From DATATB01 sp036268995 (GTDB lineage Bacteria > Planctomycetota > Planctomycetia > Pirellulales > PNKZ01), in contig DATATB010000185.1 in the NCBI GenBank assembly GCA_036268995.1, positions 1-64,000 of the forward strand: a stretch of DNA of 64,000 nucleotides, written 5' to 3'. Shown in pieces: positions 63,501 to 64,000 of the stretch (the stretch's first letter is position 1; each line of letters starts with the position of its first letter). A program made the position numbers and the translations under genes. The notes beneath the pieces are model-generated. The model did not search any database, was not told the DNA's origin, and saw nothing but the letters and a program-made list of their open reading frames with translations.

Positions 63501-63647
63501 CCCGCGATCGATGGCTCGGGCCGCGACGGTCAGTTCGCCATGTTCCAGCTCGATGCCCCCAGTTGCGACAATTGCGGAGCGATCACCGTCCGCAACGGCA
63601 ATTGCTATCTTTGTCACAACTGCGGCAACAGCATGGGTTGCTCGTAA
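60570..63647 (+). CDS. nrdJ: B12-dependent (class II) ribonucleotide reductase
   Basis: NrdJ reduces ribonucleotides to deoxyribonucleotides with adenosylcobalamin as radical source and works with or without oxygen. The 1025-residue product has the RNR core with [35 protein letters not shown] (radical Cys and neighbours), [19 protein letters not shown] and a glycine-rich effector region. A low-complexity linker of Asn, Gly, Ala, Thr and His (about 915-960) leads to a C-terminal zinc-type [27 protein letters not shown] precedes the ATG at 60570. It is a single-gene unit with its own terminator. Confidence 0.93.
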   Translation: [1025 protein letters not shown]

Positions 63648-63687
63648 CGGAATGCCGGGGAGGAACCCCGCGAGCAACCTTATCTAC

Positions 63688-63738
63688 TAAAAACGGGCGC
63701 CGCTCTTCCACCAGTCCGGAAGCGGCGCCCGTTTTTTT
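63688..63738 (+). terminator. Intrinsic terminator of nrdJ
   Basis: AAAACGGGCGCCGCT pairs with AGCGGCGCCCGTTTTTTT across a 15-base loop, giving a GC-rich stem followed by a U-tract, about 40 bases after the nrdJ stop. This is the clearest terminator of the window. Confidence 0.9.
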
Positions 63739-63927
63739 GTTGCGTCACCCCAGCGCGACAACAAGCCTACGGACTGCGGTCCGTGGGGGGGACGCCGCGT
63801 TCACCAGTTAATCCCGCCGCAATCCTGCGGTTACCTCTCCAGCCGCCCCCCACTTCATCGCCTCGACATGGCTTTTGTGGCAGTTAAACTGTGGTCTGGG
63901 CGGCGACAACGCGGGCTGGGATCGCAA

Positions 63928-64000
63928 ATGGTTGATGCTGAACGAGTTTCAAAAGCCTTTCAGACCGCAAGCCAGGACTTGCTGGACCAGCGCCATGCGC
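63928..64000 (+). CDS. Start of a gene running off the right edge (possible prenyltransferase/squalene-cyclase-like)
   Basis: From the ATG at 63928 the frame stays open to the window end and gives MVDAERVSKAFQTASQDLLD and QRHA. This looks like the N-terminus of planctomycete prenyltransferase or squalene-hopene-cyclase-like proteins, which often begin with a helix ending in LL.RQ or RH, but only 24 residues are visible. An earlier ATG at 63868 is also in frame. No gene is seen in 63740-63867. Confidence 0.35.
   Translation, partial: MVDAERVSKAFQTASQDLLDQRHA

Noticed and set aside
60546..63677. Minus-strand open frame of more than 1000 codons across nrdJ
   Set aside because: It mirrors nrdJ, which has full family motifs, a ribosome site and a terminator; high GC makes long antisense frames common.

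Overview
The window is GC-rich bacterial DNA whose gene content points to a planctomycete, probably of the Pirellulales type. The signs are secreted proteins with low-complexity tails, several xylose-isomerase-like TIM-barrel proteins, a Gfo/Idh/MocA oxidoreductase, a single-chain glycyl-tRNA synthetase, a B12-dependent ribonucleotide reductase, a TPR/GT41 protein and many palindromic intergenic repeats. This placement comes from gene families read by eye, not from a phylogeny.

Positions 1 to about 13,270 are accessory DNA ending at the 3' end of a tRNA-Pro(CGG) gene. The left part (1-3840) holds the end of a plasmid-type gene, a small protein with a clamp-binding-like tail, a XerC/D-like recombinase, an unusual HEAT-repeat/sigma-factor-like fusion and a small convergent gene. 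The right part (4065-13102) is a compact block: a DUF932-like protein, a membrane protein, a TraG/VirD4-like ATPase with an atypical Walker A, a replication-relaxation-like protein, three tiny membrane proteins (two of them paralogues, one cut by an amber codon), a helical protein, a Prim-Pol primase/polymerase, four small proteins, an excisionase-like HTH protein and a tyrosine integrase facing the tRNA. I read it as an integrative element with its own replication and DNA-transfer-like functions. It is the best candidate here for an undescribed system. I could not find the other attachment site, which may lie left of the window.

From 13.3 kb the sequence is ordinary chromosome with many short operons. 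It includes an odd ketosynthase without the active-site Cys, PurU, a ComEA-like protein, a 1403-residue membrane protein with a long Gly/Gln/Pro/Lys tail, a creatininase-family hydrolase, a two-subunit sulfopyruvate/phosphonopyruvate-decarboxylase-like enzyme, a REP transposase with its REP sites, oligoendopeptidase F, FabH, an amidase lipoprotein, malate dehydrogenase, GlyRS, dienelactone hydrolase, a TPR/GT41 transferase, OsmC, a beta-propeller/esterase fusion, LysRS, a Lol-type ABC transporter, a branched-chain aminotransferase next to a PabA/TrpG amidotransferase, an enolase-superfamily enzyme, a GGDEF/membrane-protein segmental duplication, PyrB-PyrC, a histidine phosphatase, RidA and NrdJ with a clear terminator.

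Intergenic spaces are rich in inverted repeats of several families: long palindromes with a GATGCGGCC core, elements with 20-bp ends around a C-rich centre, REP sites around the RAYT gene, and hairpins built from short tandem units such as GTGAAAAGTGAATA. Most of these are not explained by the genes.
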